Translations under genes and position numbers: made by a program | The notes under the pieces: model-generated | The model's database searches: none | Told to the model about the DNA's origin: nothing | What the model saw: only the letters and a program-made list of their open reading frames with translations | DNA from: Nitrospira sp. | Lineage (GTDB): Bacteria > Nitrospirota > Nitrospiria > Nitrospirales > Nitrospiraceae | Direction of reading: 5' to 3' | Assembly: GCA_022226935.1 (NCBI GenBank) | Contig: CP092081.1 | Span: 2,876,181-2,940,180, forward strand | DNA length: 64,000 bases | Part shown: piece by piece, positions 51,065 through 60,270 of the stretch | Numbering within the stretch: the stretch's first letter is position 1 | Layout: the number at the start of each line of letters is the position of its first letter

Positions 51065-52657
51065 ATGAACGACGGACGGGGAGCGGTCGAGCAGGTACGA
51101 GGGGCATTCGCCAGGGCCATCATGGAGATCGGTGTCGTTCACGGTGTGCCGATGCTCCGCCTGCGGACGCAGGACGTGCCGGCGGTCGCCCGCTATGTCC
51201 ATACAGACCCTGGCTTGCGCGGCTCGCTCTCGCTGCTCTGGGTCGTCGATCATCGTCCCCGAGAAGCTCGCCATGAACTTTGTTATCTGTTCACGTTGGC
51301 GGAACGCAAAGACTGGCTGCTCCTTTCGGTTGATCTTACACAGGGCGAGCGCGAGTTTGCGTCGATCACGCCGATGGTGCATGCGGCGAAGTGGTATGAA
51401 CGGGAGATTCGCGATCTCTTCGGCCTGATCCCTGTGGGCCATCCGGACATGCGGCGGTTGGTTCGTCACGAACATTGGCCGAAGGGATCTCATCCGCTCA
51501 ACAAAGATTTTGCCTGGGATCAGGTGCTGGAGCGTGCGCAGGGGGAATACGCCTTCAGGAAAATTCACGGCGAGGGGGTCTTCGAAGTTCCTGTCGGTCC
51601 GATCCACGCAGGAATTATCGAACCGGGCCATTTCCGGTTTTCGGTGGCCGGAGAACCGATCCTGCAGCTTGAAGTGCGTCATTTCTGGAAGCATCGCGGA
51701 ATAGAAAAACTGTTCGAGCAACAGCGCCTGACGGACGCCGTGCCGCTTGCGGAGCGTGTGTCGGGCGACACTTCGGTCGGCCATAGCCTGGCCTATTGCC
51801 AGGCGGTGGAGACGCTCCTGGGGATCGCTGTGCCGCCGCGAGCCCGGTATCTGCGCAGTCTCTTTCTGGAGCTCGAGCGGCTGCACAATCACCTCGGCGA
51901 TGTCGGCGCCATCTGCAATGATACGGCCTATGCCCTGGCGCATGCGCACTGCGGTCGTCTGAAGGAACAGCTCATGCAGTTGAACGATCGCCTGACCGAG
52001 TCGCGCTTTCTGCGAGGGGTGAATACGGTCGGCGGCGTGGCAATGGATCTCTCCGGCGCGCAGCTGGCGCACGTCGACGCGGAGTTGCACACCATTGAGC
52101 AGGAGTTCGGCGGAATTGAAAAAATTCTCTTCGCGAATGCCTCTCTGACCGAACGGTTGGAGAACACGGGTGTGCTGTCGGAACGGATCGCGTGGGACCA
52201 TGCGGTCATGGGGGTCGTGGGCCGCGCCTCCGGCATCGATCGAGATCTTCGTCGAGACCGGCCATTCGCTGCCTATCACGAGTGTCAACCGAAGGTGGCC
52301 GTCTATCGGTACGGAGATGTCCGCGCCCGCATGCGGGTGCGGCTGGATGAAGTACATGATTCGATTCGTCTGATACATGCGCTTCGCCGGCAGTTGCCGA
52401 TGGGGCCGGTGATCACGGGGCCAGTCAAGACTCCGGAGCCCGGACAGTGGGCCCTGTCTGCCGTCGAAGGCTGGCGTGGCGAAATCCTGTATGTCGTCAT
52501 GGCGGGAGAAGAGGGACGGATTCACCGGTGCAAAGTCCGGGACCCGTCGTTCGTGCATTGGCCGGCGATTCAATGGGCGGCACTGGGAAACATCGTGCCG
52601 GATTTTCCGTTGATCAATAAGAGCTTCAATTTGTCTTATGCGGGCAACGATCTGTGA
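51065..52657 (+). CDS. hyfG: Hydrogenase-4-like large subunit lacking the Ni-Fe ligands
   Basis: A 530-residue fusion of a NuoC-like N-terminal part (residues 1-140, with MVHAAKWYEREIRDLFGL) and a NuoD-like large subunit. Real group-4 hydrogenases have RxCGxC near the start of the large subunit and DPCxxC at the end. Here the first reads RVSGDT (Ser233, Thr236) and the last residues are SFNLSYAGNDL (Ser524, Gly527), so all four cysteines are gone. It therefore cannot bind Ni-Fe as a hydrogenase does, and belongs with hydrogenase-related (Ehr-type) complexes or NuoD-like ones. The substrate is unknown. hyfI follows after an 84-bp gap. Confidence 0.9.
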   Translation: MNDGRGAVEQVRGAFARAIMEIGVVHGVPMLRLRTQDVPAVARYVHTDPGLRGSLSLLWVVDHRPREARHELCYLFTLAERKDWLLLSVDLTQGEREFASITPMVHAAKWYEREIRDLFGLIPVGHPDMRRLVRHEHWPKGSHPLNKDFAWDQVLERAQGEYAFRKIHGEGVFEVPVGPIHAGIIEPGHFRFSVAGEPILQLEVRHFWKHRGIEKLFEQQRLTDAVPLAERVSGDTSVGHSLAYCQAVETLLGIAVPPRARYLRSLFLELERLHNHLGDVGAICNDTAYALAHAHCGRLKEQLMQLNDRLTESRFLRGVNTVGGVAMDLSGAQLAHVDAELHTIEQEFGGIEKILFANASLTERLENTGVLSERIAWDHAVMGVVGRASGIDRDLRRDRPFAAYHECQPKVAVYRYGDVRARMRVRLDEVHDSIRLIHALRRQLPMGPVITGPVKTPEPGQWALSAVEGWRGEILYVVMAGEEGRIHRCKVRDPSFVHWPAIQWAALGNIVPDFPLINKSFNLSYAGNDL

Positions 52658-52741
52658 GAAACGAGCGTTCAGCGATCCGCTCTGAGCAGCCGGCTCTGAC
52701 CAGAGACCTGATCGCTGACTGCTGACATCTAAGGAGGTGCC

Positions 52742-53263
52742 ATGTTTCGGATCATTAAAAAGAGTCTCGCGACCGGTGTCGTGACGGGGCAGTATCCAGC
52801 AGCAAAGGCACCCTCTGAACCGGTAAGCCGGGAGGCGATCGAAAAGGCCAAGCCGTTCAGGCGGTCCCTGACGATTCGTGAAGTGGATACCGGGTCGTGC
52901 AACGCCTGCGAGATGGAAATGAATGCGCTGGCCAATCCCGTCTACGACGTGGAGCGATTCGGGGTGCACATCGCTGCGTCGCCGCGCCACACCGATGCGC
53001 TGGTGGTGACCGGGCCGGTGACCGTGAATATGGAGCGTGCGTTGAAGGATGCCTATAAGCAGACGCCCGATCCGAAGCTCGTCATTGCACTGGGGGATTG
53101 CGCGATCAATTGCGGGGTGTTCAAGGGCAGTTATGCGGTGACGGGTCCGGTAGAACGCCACATTCCAGTCGATGTGCGTATTGCCGGTTGCCCCCCGCGC
53201 CCGGCGGAGATCCTGGCGGTGCTGGGAGAGCTACGTAAAGATCGGCCGAATTCAGATCGCTAG
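52742..53263 (+). CDS. hyfI: Hydrogenase-4-type small subunit (NuoB family)
   Basis: A 173-residue iron-sulfur subunit. The [4Fe-4S] ligands fit Cys53 and Cys56 (DTGSCNACEMEM), Cys120 (ALGDCAINCG) and Cys150 (IAGCPPRPAEIL), so the electron-transfer cluster is kept although the large subunit has lost its metal site. The start follows AAGGAGG. It ends the operon; no HyfH-like ferredoxin, HyfA or maturation gene follows, so the electron donor is not encoded here. Confidence 0.92.
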   Translation: MFRIIKKSLATGVVTGQYPAAKAPSEPVSREAIEKAKPFRRSLTIREVDTGSCNACEMEMNALANPVYDVERFGVHIAASPRHTDALVVTGPVTVNMERALKDAYKQTPDPKLVIALGDCAINCGVFKGSYAVTGPVERHIPVDVRIAGCPPRPAEILAVLGELRKDRPNSDR

Positions 53264-54122
53264 CTCTCAGAGGCAGTCATGCTTCACGCGTTCACCTGAG
53301 ACATCTTTGCGACCCGCTCACTAGACCATCACACCTGCTCGGCATCTCTTCTTCTGCGCCGCCCCACGATCTGATGTCTTTCGACTGATCAGTCGTGTGT
53401 GGCGGCCGAATTCGACCTCCATGCATCACAGGTGCACATCGGAAGACGGAAAGATCCTGACAGCTCGATTCTCTATCGTCATACCCCGACGTTGATCCTG
53501 TTCCGCGGCGACGGGAGCTGGCGCGCCGGACTGGCGCGTTGAACCAGCGTGATATCGTTCGCTGGCTTCGTACACATAGTTAGTTCGCATATCCCACCCG
53601 ATCGGTATGGTCATCGGCAACGGGTGCTTCTCCGAATATTCCTCTTCTGAAACCTGTCACTCCAGTCGAGAAATTGACTCATGGTCGCTCCATGAAATGG
53701 GGCGTGGTGCGGCAGCTGTAGAGGGGGGGCTGTTGCGTTTATCCCCCAGAGGCGTTTGATGAACATCCTTCCGCAGATGCTCGTATCTCGCCTACGCTCA
53801 CCCCTTTGCTGGGCGGGAGGTGGCATACAGCTTGGGAGCATGAGGCATTCGACGTATGCGTAGCAGTCTTATCACGGACCTGTTGGTCATAAGATTTTTC
53901 GGAGGATGTGCCGCATCCCACGATCCAGAAACCGACAGGCAATCTCGCTGATCGACGAAAGCACCTACCAAGTCGGCACGTTGGCTGAACGCATCAAGGA
54001 AAGTATTGAGCGGACCTTAAGCGGCATCGTCCCAAATCTTTGAACAGCTGTTCGGGAAGATCCTTTTCGGAAATCTATTCTTGTAGCGACCTCACACGAT
54101 TTCCTTCTGAAAGCCTTCGCTT
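53264..54122. other. Long intergenic region before the porin operon, no gene supported
   Basis: About 860 bp with no frame that has both a ribosome site and a recognisable product. A short minus-strand frame (53739-53942) begins like a lipoprotein signal (MPVGFWIVGCGTSSEK) and a short plus-strand frame (53906-54043) reads STYQVGTLAERIKESIER; neither is convincing. It may hold a decayed gene, an untranslated leader or an RNA. Confidence 0.45.
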
Positions 54123-54140
54123 TTTATATCGTCTTTACGC
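54123..54140 (+). promoter_or_regulatory. KdpE-like direct repeat upstream of the porin operon
   Basis: TTTATAT at 54123 and TTTACGC at 54134, 11 bp apart, resemble the E. coli KdpE site (TTTATAC and TTTACAC at the same 11-bp spacing). A second copy with identical spacing precedes the kdp genes at 55687. It lies 119 bp upstream of the first ORF of the porin unit, within usual activator reach. Confidence 0.45.
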
Positions 54141-54258
54141 ACGCACGCACCGGTTTAACACCATTCTGACATGGCAATTAGTAGGCTTCCATCATGCGAA
54201 ACATCCTGGAGTTGGGGACTGCATATACAGGGGCAACTCAAGCACGAAGGAGTCATTG

Positions 54259-54351
54259 ATGATGTTGGTGGTACTGGGCTTGCTGTTGGGGATGGCCGGA
54301 CTGCTGTGGATCCTGGTGATCTCCATCCTGAAGTCGGATGGACAAACCTAG
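54259..54351 (+). CDS. Small hydrophobic KdpF-like protein (30 aa)
   Basis: A 30-residue frame (MMLVVLGLLLGMAGLLWILV then ISILKSDGQT) with one membrane span, preceded by AAGGAG at seven bases. Its shape and size are like KdpF, which stabilises the Kdp complex, but it lies before the porin gene. The KdpE-like repeat upstream and the porin 105 bp on make it a likely first gene of a potassium-responsive unit. Confidence 0.55.
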   Translation: MMLVVLGLLLGMAGLLWILVISILKSDGQT

Positions 54352-54456
54352 AGGAAGGGATCGCGAGAAGCGAAGCAACCGGATATGGGGCCGGTGCCTT
54401 GCGGTCAATGGTCGCGTACCGCAAACGAAGGCGGAGAGGAAGGAAGGGCAGCAATC

Positions 54457-55677
54457 ATGACGTCGATAGTGTGGTGGATTAGCAGAGCGGTATGGCTTGC
54501 GGTGGGGATCACGACGACGCCGGTGCTTGGTCAAGACCTCATCGGGCCTTCTGATGGAGTTCTGTCGCAACCGGGTGCCTCTTCTGAACCGCCAGAGCAG
54601 GGGAAGACTCAACAAGCGGACTGGCACTATGGCGGATTCGTGGACCTGGGATACTCGTTAAATTTCAACTTTCCCGAGACCCATCTGTTTCGGAACCGCG
54701 GCACAACGCCGCGCGTCAATGAATTGGATCTGAACATGGCGGGCATCTATGGCCGCAAGGATCCGACGGAGCAATCTCGATGGGGAGCGGAGCTGCTCGT
54801 CCATGGCGGACAGGATGCCCTCGCGTTTGGGTTTGGAGCCAATTTGCCCCACGTCCAGGGTTCCGATGCCTTGCGGCATTTCGGTCGCGCGAACCTGTCT
54901 TATCTTGCTCCGGTCGGAAACGGCCTGACCGTTCAAGCGGGACTGTTCAACAGTTTGATCGGGTACGAGTCACTCTACGCCAAGGACAATGTCAACTATA
55001 CACGTGCCTGGATCGCCGACTACTCTCCTTATTTGATGTTCGGGGTCAATGCCGTGTACCCGTTTAGTGATCAATGGACCGGGGCGGTCTTCGTGGTGAA
55101 TGAGTATTTCCATCTCCAAAACTCGAACAACCTTCCGAGTTATGGCGTGCAGGTCGCCTATAAACCCAGCGGCTCCTGGACCTTCAAAGAGACGGTCTAT
55201 TACGGGCCCGATCAATTGAACACCTCCCTGGAGTTCTGGCGGTCCTTCTCGGATTCCATCGTGGAGTGGAAGGTGCATGACGATGTGATTATTGCCGGCG
55301 ACTATCAAATCGGAACACAGAAGAATGCCACGGCTCCAGGCAACCCTCGTGAGTTTTACATGGGGGCAGCCTTCCCCGTGCGTTGGCATATCGGTGGACC
55401 ATGGGCCGTCGCGGTGAGGCCGGAGTTTTATTGGGATCGGAACGGACTCATGACCGGATCAGAACAGTTGGTCAAGGCGGTGACGACGACAGCTGAGTAC
55501 AAGGTCCCCTACAAATGGACCAACATGATCATGCGTCTGGAATATCGCTACGACGAATCCACTGGAGCTGGCGGAGGTTTCTTTAAGGGCAACGAAATAG
55601 CCCCCGGCGTGATCGGCCTGACACCGGCACAGCACATGCTGATCGTTGGCCTGATCTGGACACTGGATTCGCCGTAG
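54457..55677 (+). CDS. Outer-membrane beta-barrel porin (BBP2-like)
   Basis: A 406-residue exported barrel. Signal peptide MTSIVWWISRAVWLAVGITT then TPVLGQ, a short linker, then strands starting WHYGGFVDLGYSLNFNFP. Many alternating hydrophobic/aromatic strands follow (VQAGLFNSLIGYESLY, WRSFSDSIVEWKVHD, YKWTNMIMRLEYRYDES), ending with HMLIVGLIWTLDSP, a terminal strand as in outer-membrane proteins. Family resemblance is to putative beta-barrel porin-2. The ATG at 54457 has GGAAGG upstream. It lies just before kdp with a KdpE-like repeat upstream, so it may carry potassium or small solutes. Confidence 0.82.
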   Translation: MTSIVWWISRAVWLAVGITTTPVLGQDLIGPSDGVLSQPGASSEPPEQGKTQQADWHYGGFVDLGYSLNFNFPETHLFRNRGTTPRVNELDLNMAGIYGRKDPTEQSRWGAELLVHGGQDALAFGFGANLPHVQGSDALRHFGRANLSYLAPVGNGLTVQAGLFNSLIGYESLYAKDNVNYTRAWIADYSPYLMFGVNAVYPFSDQWTGAVFVVNEYFHLQNSNNLPSYGVQVAYKPSGSWTFKETVYYGPDQLNTSLEFWRSFSDSIVEWKVHDDVIIAGDYQIGTQKNATAPGNPREFYMGAAFPVRWHIGGPWAVAVRPEFYWDRNGLMTGSEQLVKAVTTTAEYKVPYKWTNMIMRLEYRYDESTGAGGGFFKGNEIAPGVIGLTPAQHMLIVGLIWTLDSP

Positions 55678-55686
55678 GAAGCAGTT

Positions 55687-55704
55687 TTTACACCGTTTTT
55701 ACTT
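55687..55704 (+). promoter_or_regulatory. KdpE-like direct repeat upstream of kdpFABC
   Basis: TTTACAC at 55687 and TTTACTT at 55698, 11 bp apart on a T-rich background, match the layout of the E. coli KdpE site. It is 145 bp upstream of the first small kdp ORF and 10 bp after the porin stop codon. KdpD and KdpE are encoded downstream in the same cluster. Confidence 0.5.
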
Positions 55705-55831
55705 TTTGGGCGTTACCTTGAAGATCGAATGAACGGGGACGTGGAGAAGTGGGACGGATGGCGCCGGCTTGGAATGTGCGTCGGGCAACACGCGTCACTC
55801 CAAATTTTACGTCCCGGCAAGGAGCCTATAC

Positions 55832-55912
55832 ATGGATCTGATCTTTTTGGCGGTCGTCGCGGTGTTTTTTCTGCTGTCCGGTTGGCTCATCTCGGCGTTG
55901 GACAGACTTTAG
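55832..55912 (+). CDS. Small membrane protein preceding KdpF (26 aa)
   Basis: A 26-residue frame ([20 protein letters not shown] then SALDRL) with AAGGAG at seven bases and one span with a basic end. Similar short ORFs are known just before kdpF in many proteobacteria, though they are usually left out of annotation. It is followed 11 bp later by kdpF, so it is probably translated with the Kdp proteins. Confidence 0.65.
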   Translation: MDLIFLAVVAVFFLLSGWLISALDRL

Positions 55913-55923
55913 GGGGTGTCGTC

Positions 55924-56013
55924 ATGAATGCGATGTACGTGATCGGTGCGGTGTTGTCACTGGGGTTGTTGGTGTACCTCATGATTGCGCTGCTGAAAGC
56001 GGAGTGGTTCTGA
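55924..56013 (+). CDS. kdpF: Kdp potassium ATPase subunit F
   Basis: A 29-residue peptide ([20 protein letters not shown] then IALLKAEWF) with one membrane span and the KdpF end (AEWF). It stabilises the KdpABC complex. Its stop overlaps the ATG of kdpA (TGATG), so they are coupled. A run of G (GGGGGTG) upstream is the ribosome site. Confidence 0.85.
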   Translation: MNAMYVIGAVLSLGLLVYLMIALLKAEWF

Positions 56014-57815
56014 TGACGATCAATGGGTTCGCTCAAATTGGACTGTTCTTTCTCGTCCTGGTGGCGTTGGTCAAGCCGCTGGGCTGGTACATGGCACGTG
56101 TCTACGGGGGCCAGTCCTGTGGAATGGACCGGGTGATGGGTCCCATCGAACTCCAGATCTATCGTCTCTGTGGCGCGCGCGCAACCGAGGAGATGAACTG
56201 GAAGAGCTATGCGGTGGCCATGCTGTTGTTCAACATAACGGGGCTGGTCGCGCTCTACGCATTGCAACGGCTGCAGGGATTTTTGCCGCTCAACTCGGCG
56301 GCTCTCGGGGCGGTTGCGCCCGACCTCGCGTTCAATACGGCCTCGAGCTTCATCACCAATACGAACTGGCAGGCCTATGCCGGTGAGTCGACGCTCAGTT
56401 ACCTCACGCAAATGCTCGGCCTGACAGTCCAGAACTTCGTCTCTGCCGCCACGGGCATGGCCATCTTGGTCGCGCTGATTCGGGGGTTCATCGCTCGAAC
56501 GGCCGCGACCATCGGCAATTTCTGGGTCGATCTGACCCGCAGCACGTTGTATATCTTGCTGCCTCTGTCAGTCATTCTCGCATTGGTGCTTGTCTCGCAA
56601 GGAACGGTCCAGACCTTCGGGCCCTCTCACCAAATCGCGCTCCTTCAGCCCGTGACCTACGACAAGCCGCTCGTCGATGCTGCAGGGCAGCCAATCTTGG
56701 ACGAGAAAGGCGTTGCCAAAACCGAAGCCACGACCGCAACTGAGCAAGCCGTGGCTGTAGGGCCGGCAGCCTCACAAGTGGCCATCAAGCATCTGGGGAC
56801 CAACGGCGGAGGGTTTTTTAATGCCAATGCGGCCCATCCCTATGAAAACCCGACGCCGTTGACTGATGTCATTCTGATCCTGGCCGAAACCTTAATCGCC
56901 GCGTCTCTTACGTACACATTCGGAAAGATGGTCGGCGACACCAGGCAGGGTTGGGCCATCCTCGCTGCGATGTTGAGTGTGCTGGCCCTCTTCGTTCTGG
57001 GGACCTATTGGGCCGAGTCCGCAGGCAATCCACGCCTGACTGCGCTGGGTGTCGAGCAGACCGCCGCGAATGCGCCCGGTGGCAACATGGAAGGGAAGGA
57101 AGTTCGATTCGGGGTGGCTCGTTCAGCGCTGTTTGCCACTGCGACGACGGCGACATCGACCGGAGCGGTGAATTCGATGCATGACTCATTCACGCCACTC
57201 GGGGGATTGGTGCCGCTGTTCATGATGCAATTCGGCGAGGTGATTCTAGGAGGGGTCGGGTCCGGCCTCTGCGGAATGCTGGTTTTCGCCATCATAGCGG
57301 TATTCTTGGCTGGCCTGATGGTCGGTCGGACGCCGGAGTACCTCGGGAAGAAGATCGAGACCTATGAGATGAAGATGGCAGCGTTGGTGATCCTGATCAT
57401 GCCCATCATCGTTCTTGGATTCACGGCCTTAGCGGTCGTGACCGAGTTCGGCACGTCATCCATTCTCAATCCCGGCGCGCATGGCTTCAGCGAAATTCTC
57501 TATGCCTATACTTCGCAGGGAAACAACAATGGCAGCGCTTTTGGAGGCCTGAATGCCAACACGCCGTTCTACAACCTAACCGGTGCCCTGGCGATGCTGG
57601 TGTCCCGGTTTTGGTTGGCGATTCCGACGTTGGCGCTCGCCGGATCACTGGCGCACAAGAAGATCGTGCCGCCTGGGCTGGGTACTCTTCCGACGCACAC
57701 GCCGCTGTTTGTAAGCTTGTTGGTCGGGGTCGTGATCATGGTCGGCGCGCTGACCTTCGTTCCGGCTCTGGCATTGGGGCCGGTGGTAGAACATTTGCTA
57801 ATGGGCGCTCGATAG
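56013..57815 (+). CDS. kdpA: Potassium-transporting ATPase subunit A
   Basis: The potassium-binding, channel-like subunit (600 residues, about ten spans). The selectivity loops are [60 protein letters not shown] and [20 protein letters not shown]. Together they form the ion filter, an SKT-superfamily pattern. The start ATG overlaps the kdpF stop. A dispersed repeat begins 6 bp after its stop, separating it from kdpB by 182 bp, unusual for a kdp operon. Confidence 0.96.
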   Translation: MTINGFAQIGLFFLVLVALVKPLGWYMARVYGGQSCGMDRVMGPIELQIYRLCGARATEEMNWKSYAVAMLLFNITGLVALYALQRLQGFLPLNSAALGAVAPDLAFNTASSFITNTNWQAYAGESTLSYLTQMLGLTVQNFVSAATGMAILVALIRGFIARTAATIGNFWVDLTRSTLYILLPLSVILALVLVSQGTVQTFGPSHQIALLQPVTYDKPLVDAAGQPILDEKGVAKTEATTATEQAVAVGPAASQVAIKHLGTNGGGFFNANAAHPYENPTPLTDVILILAETLIAASLTYTFGKMVGDTRQGWAILAAMLSVLALFVLGTYWAESAGNPRLTALGVEQTAANAPGGNMEGKEVRFGVARSALFATATTATSTGAVNSMHDSFTPLGGLVPLFMMQFGEVILGGVGSGLCGMLVFAIIAVFLAGLMVGRTPEYLGKKIETYEMKMAALVILIMPIIVLGFTALAVVTEFGTSSILNPGAHGFSEILYAYTSQGNNNGSAFGGLNANTPFYNLTGALAMLVSRFWLAIPTLALAGSLAHKKIVPPGLGTLPTHTPLFVSLLVGVVIMVGALTFVPALALGPVVEHLLMGAR

Positions 57816-57820
57816 CCTGA

Positions 57821-57957
57821 AGGATGCTGAAAAAATCCGCCAGCAGAGTTCTCGCGAGGCACTGCCGCCTCATCGGCTCGCGGTGGGCGGGCAAGAATGT
57901 GACGCATCGCCTCTTCGCCTGCTGCGGCCTTGCTGGACGGCCATTTTGAGCATCCTG
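57821..57957. repeat. Dispersed intergenic repeat, copy 3, between kdpA and kdpB
   Basis: A 137-bp element with AGGATGCTGAAAAAATCC at the left and TTTTGAGCATCCTG at the right. The blocks GCCAGCAGAGTTCTCGC and GCTGCGGCCTTGCTGGACGG match copy 1 read in reverse. It starts 6 bp after the kdpA stop and ends 40 bp before the kdpB ATG. Confidence 0.78.
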
Positions 57958-57997
57958 TGGGAAGGTTTCTGCCGTCTGAACGAGGAGAGGGAGTGAT

Positions 57998-60109
57998 ATG
58001 ACTACATCGACGAAAGCCAGACCGCTCTTTGATCCACCGCTCGTTCGACAGGCCATCCTCGATGCGCTACGAAAGCTCGATCCTCGTGTCCAGGTCCGCA
58101 ACCCGGTCATGTTCGTGGTTTTCGTGGGGAGCATCTTCACGTCGCTGCTGTTCCTCCAGGCGCTGGTCGGGGCAGGCGAAGCGCCGACCTGGTTCATCCT
58201 CGCCATCTCGCTGTGGCTTTGGTTCACCGTGCTCTTCGCGAACTTTTCCGAAGCAATCGCCGAAGGGCGAGGAAAAGCACAGGCGGATTCTCTTCGGAGA
58301 ACCAGGACAGAATTGACCGCCAAGCGATTCGGGAGACCCATCTCCGGGGGAGACTATCTAGCGACGCCTGCCGCCATCGGCAAAGCGGGCGAAGTCTATT
58401 CGCTCGTGCCGGCCAGTCTACTCAAAAAAGGCGACATCGTGCTGGTGGAGGCCGGTGATTACATTCCCAGCGATGGAGATGTGATCGAGGGGATTGCGTC
58501 CGTCAACGAAAGCGCGATCACCGGCGAGAGCGCGCCGGTGATTCGAGAGTCCGGTGACCGGAGCGCGGTAACCGGCGGCACGCGGGTATTGTCCGATTGG
58601 CTGGTGGTGCGGATCACCGCCGGCGCCGGTGAAACCTTTCTCGACCGGATGATCGCGATGGTCGAGGGGGCCAAGCGCCAGAAGACGCCGAATGAAATCG
58701 CGCTCAATATTCTGTTGTCGGCGCTTACCGTCGTTTTTTTGCTGGCGACTGTGACGGTACTGCCCTTTTCGCTGTACTCCGTGCATGCTGCAGGTCAGGG
58801 GGCTCCTATCACGGTGACCGTGCTCGTCGCCCTGCTGGTCTGCCTCATACCGACGACGATCGGCGCACTTTTATCGGCCATCGGCATTGCGGGCATGGAC
58901 CGCATGGTCCAGGCGAACGTGATCGCCATGTCGGGAAAAGCCGTGGAAGCGGCGGGTGATGTGGACGTGCTGCTCCTCGATAAAACCGGCACGATCACGC
59001 TGGGGAATCGGCAGGCCACGGCATTTATTCCAGCCGAGGGAGTGCTGGAAACGTCTGTGGCCGATGCGGCCCAGTTGGCTTCCCTCGCAGATGAGACGCC
59101 TGAAGGCCGCAGTATCGTCATTCTGGCAAAGGAGCGTTATGGAATCAGAGGGCGTGACATCCATGCGATGGGTGCGACCTTCCTCCCGTTCACGGCGCAA
59201 ACGAAAATGAGCGGCGTCAATCTTGAAGACCGACAGATCAGAAAGGGCGCGGCGGAAGCGATCGAAGACTACGTGACTCAACGAGGCGGGTCGTTTCCTC
59301 CGGCAGTACGGGATGCAGTCGAGACGATTGCCATGCAAGGTGGAACTCCTCTGGTGGTGGCCGAAGGCAGGTCGGTGCTCGGCGTGATTCATCTGAAAGA
59401 TGTGGTCAAGGGGGGCATCAAGGAACGGTTTGCCGAGTTGCGTCGCATGGGCATCAAAACGATGATGATCACCGGTGACAACCAGAAAACGGCGGCGGCA
59501 ATCGCTGCCGAGGCCGGCGTGGATGATTTTCTCGCGCAGGCCACGCCCGAAGCCAAATTGAAACTCATCCGGGATCTTCAGTCAGGAGGCCGACTTGTGG
59601 CGATGACGGGCGATGGCACCAATGACGCGCCGGCATTGGCCCAAGCCGATGTGGCCGTGGCCATGAATACCGGTACCCAGGCTGCCAAAGAAGCGGGCAA
59701 TCTCGTCGATTTGGATTCCAACCCCACCAAATTGATCGAGATCGTCGAAATCGGCAAGCAGCTCCTCATGACGCGCGGCGCACTCACGACCTTCAGTATC
59801 GCCAACGATATCGCGAAGTATTTTGCGATCATTCCGGCCGCGTGTGTCACCACCTACCCGGCCCTCGGAGCGTTGAATGTGATGGGCCTGGCGACGCCGG
59901 AAAGCGCGGTGTTATCGGCCGTCATTTTCAATGCCCTGGTCATCATCGCGCTGATTCCGCTCGCGCTTCGAGGGGTCACGTTCCGGCCGATCGAAGCTTC
60001 CCTGCTGCTGCGCCACAATGTGCTGGTGTATGGGCTGGGAGGGATCATTGCTCCTTTCATTGGAATTAAGCTGATAGACCTGGTCTTGGTCGCGTTCCAC
60101 CTGGTGTGA
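57998..60109 (+). CDS. kdpB: Potassium-transporting ATPase ATP-binding subunit
   Basis: The P-type ATPase subunit (703 residues). Phosphorylation is at Asp328 in [23 protein letters not shown] is the actuator loop, [11 protein letters not shown] and [17 protein letters not shown] the hinge, and [17 protein letters not shown] the transmembrane ion-path helix. Length and motifs are complete. It sits between two copies of the dispersed repeat. Confidence 0.97.
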   Translation: MTTSTKARPLFDPPLVRQAILDALRKLDPRVQVRNPVMFVVFVGSIFTSLLFLQALVGAGEAPTWFILAISLWLWFTVLFANFSEAIAEGRGKAQADSLRRTRTELTAKRFGRPISGGDYLATPAAIGKAGEVYSLVPASLLKKGDIVLVEAGDYIPSDGDVIEGIASVNESAITGESAPVIRESGDRSAVTGGTRVLSDWLVVRITAGAGETFLDRMIAMVEGAKRQKTPNEIALNILLSALTVVFLLATVTVLPFSLYSVHAAGQGAPITVTVLVALLVCLIPTTIGALLSAIGIAGMDRMVQANVIAMSGKAVEAAGDVDVLLLDKTGTITLGNRQATAFIPAEGVLETSVADAAQLASLADETPEGRSIVILAKERYGIRGRDIHAMGATFLPFTAQTKMSGVNLEDRQIRKGAAEAIEDYVTQRGGSFPPAVRDAVETIAMQGGTPLVVAEGRSVLGVIHLKDVVKGGIKERFAELRRMGIKTMMITGDNQKTAAAIAAEAGVDDFLAQATPEAKLKLIRDLQSGGRLVAMTGDGTNDAPALAQADVAVAMNTGTQAAKEAGNLVDLDSNPTKLIEIVEIGKQLLMTRGALTTFSIANDIAKYFAIIPAACVTTYPALGALNVMGLATPESAVLSAVIFNALVIIALIPLALRGVTFRPIEASLLLRHNVLVYGLGGIIAPFIGIKLIDLVLVAFHLV

Positions 60110-60111
60110 GA

Positions 60112-60241
60112 CAGGATGCTGAAAAAGACCGCTGGCATCGTTCTCGGCTCCGCAAGCATCTTCAACGGCGTGCCCTTTGAGGGGGCGCCTCCGGTTCCTG
60201 ACTCGCCTGCGGCCTTGCCGATCGGCCATTTTGATCATCCT
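60112..60241. repeat. Dispersed intergenic repeat, copy 4, between kdpB and kdpC
   Basis: A 130-bp element starting CAGGATGCTGAAAAAGACCG three bases after the kdpB stop and ending GGCCATTTTGATCATCC. Internal CATCGTTCTCGG and GCCTGCGGCCTTGCCG blocks match the other copies. The right end is mutated (GATCATCC for GAGCATCC). It ends 30 bp before the preferred kdpC start. Confidence 0.72.
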
Positions 60242-60270
60242 TAGTCGTCATGAAACAGAAGAGGAGCCGT

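Noticed and set aside
51038-53161. A 707-codon open frame antisense to hyfG and hyfI
   Set aside because: Same reason: the sense strand carries clear NuoC/D-like and NuoB-like motifs throughout.
53906-54043. A 45-codon frame (STYQVGTLAERIKESIER) reminiscent of the N-terminus of exonuclease VII large subunit
   Set aside because: The likeness is short, there is no proper ribosome-site spacing, and nothing of the protein follows.
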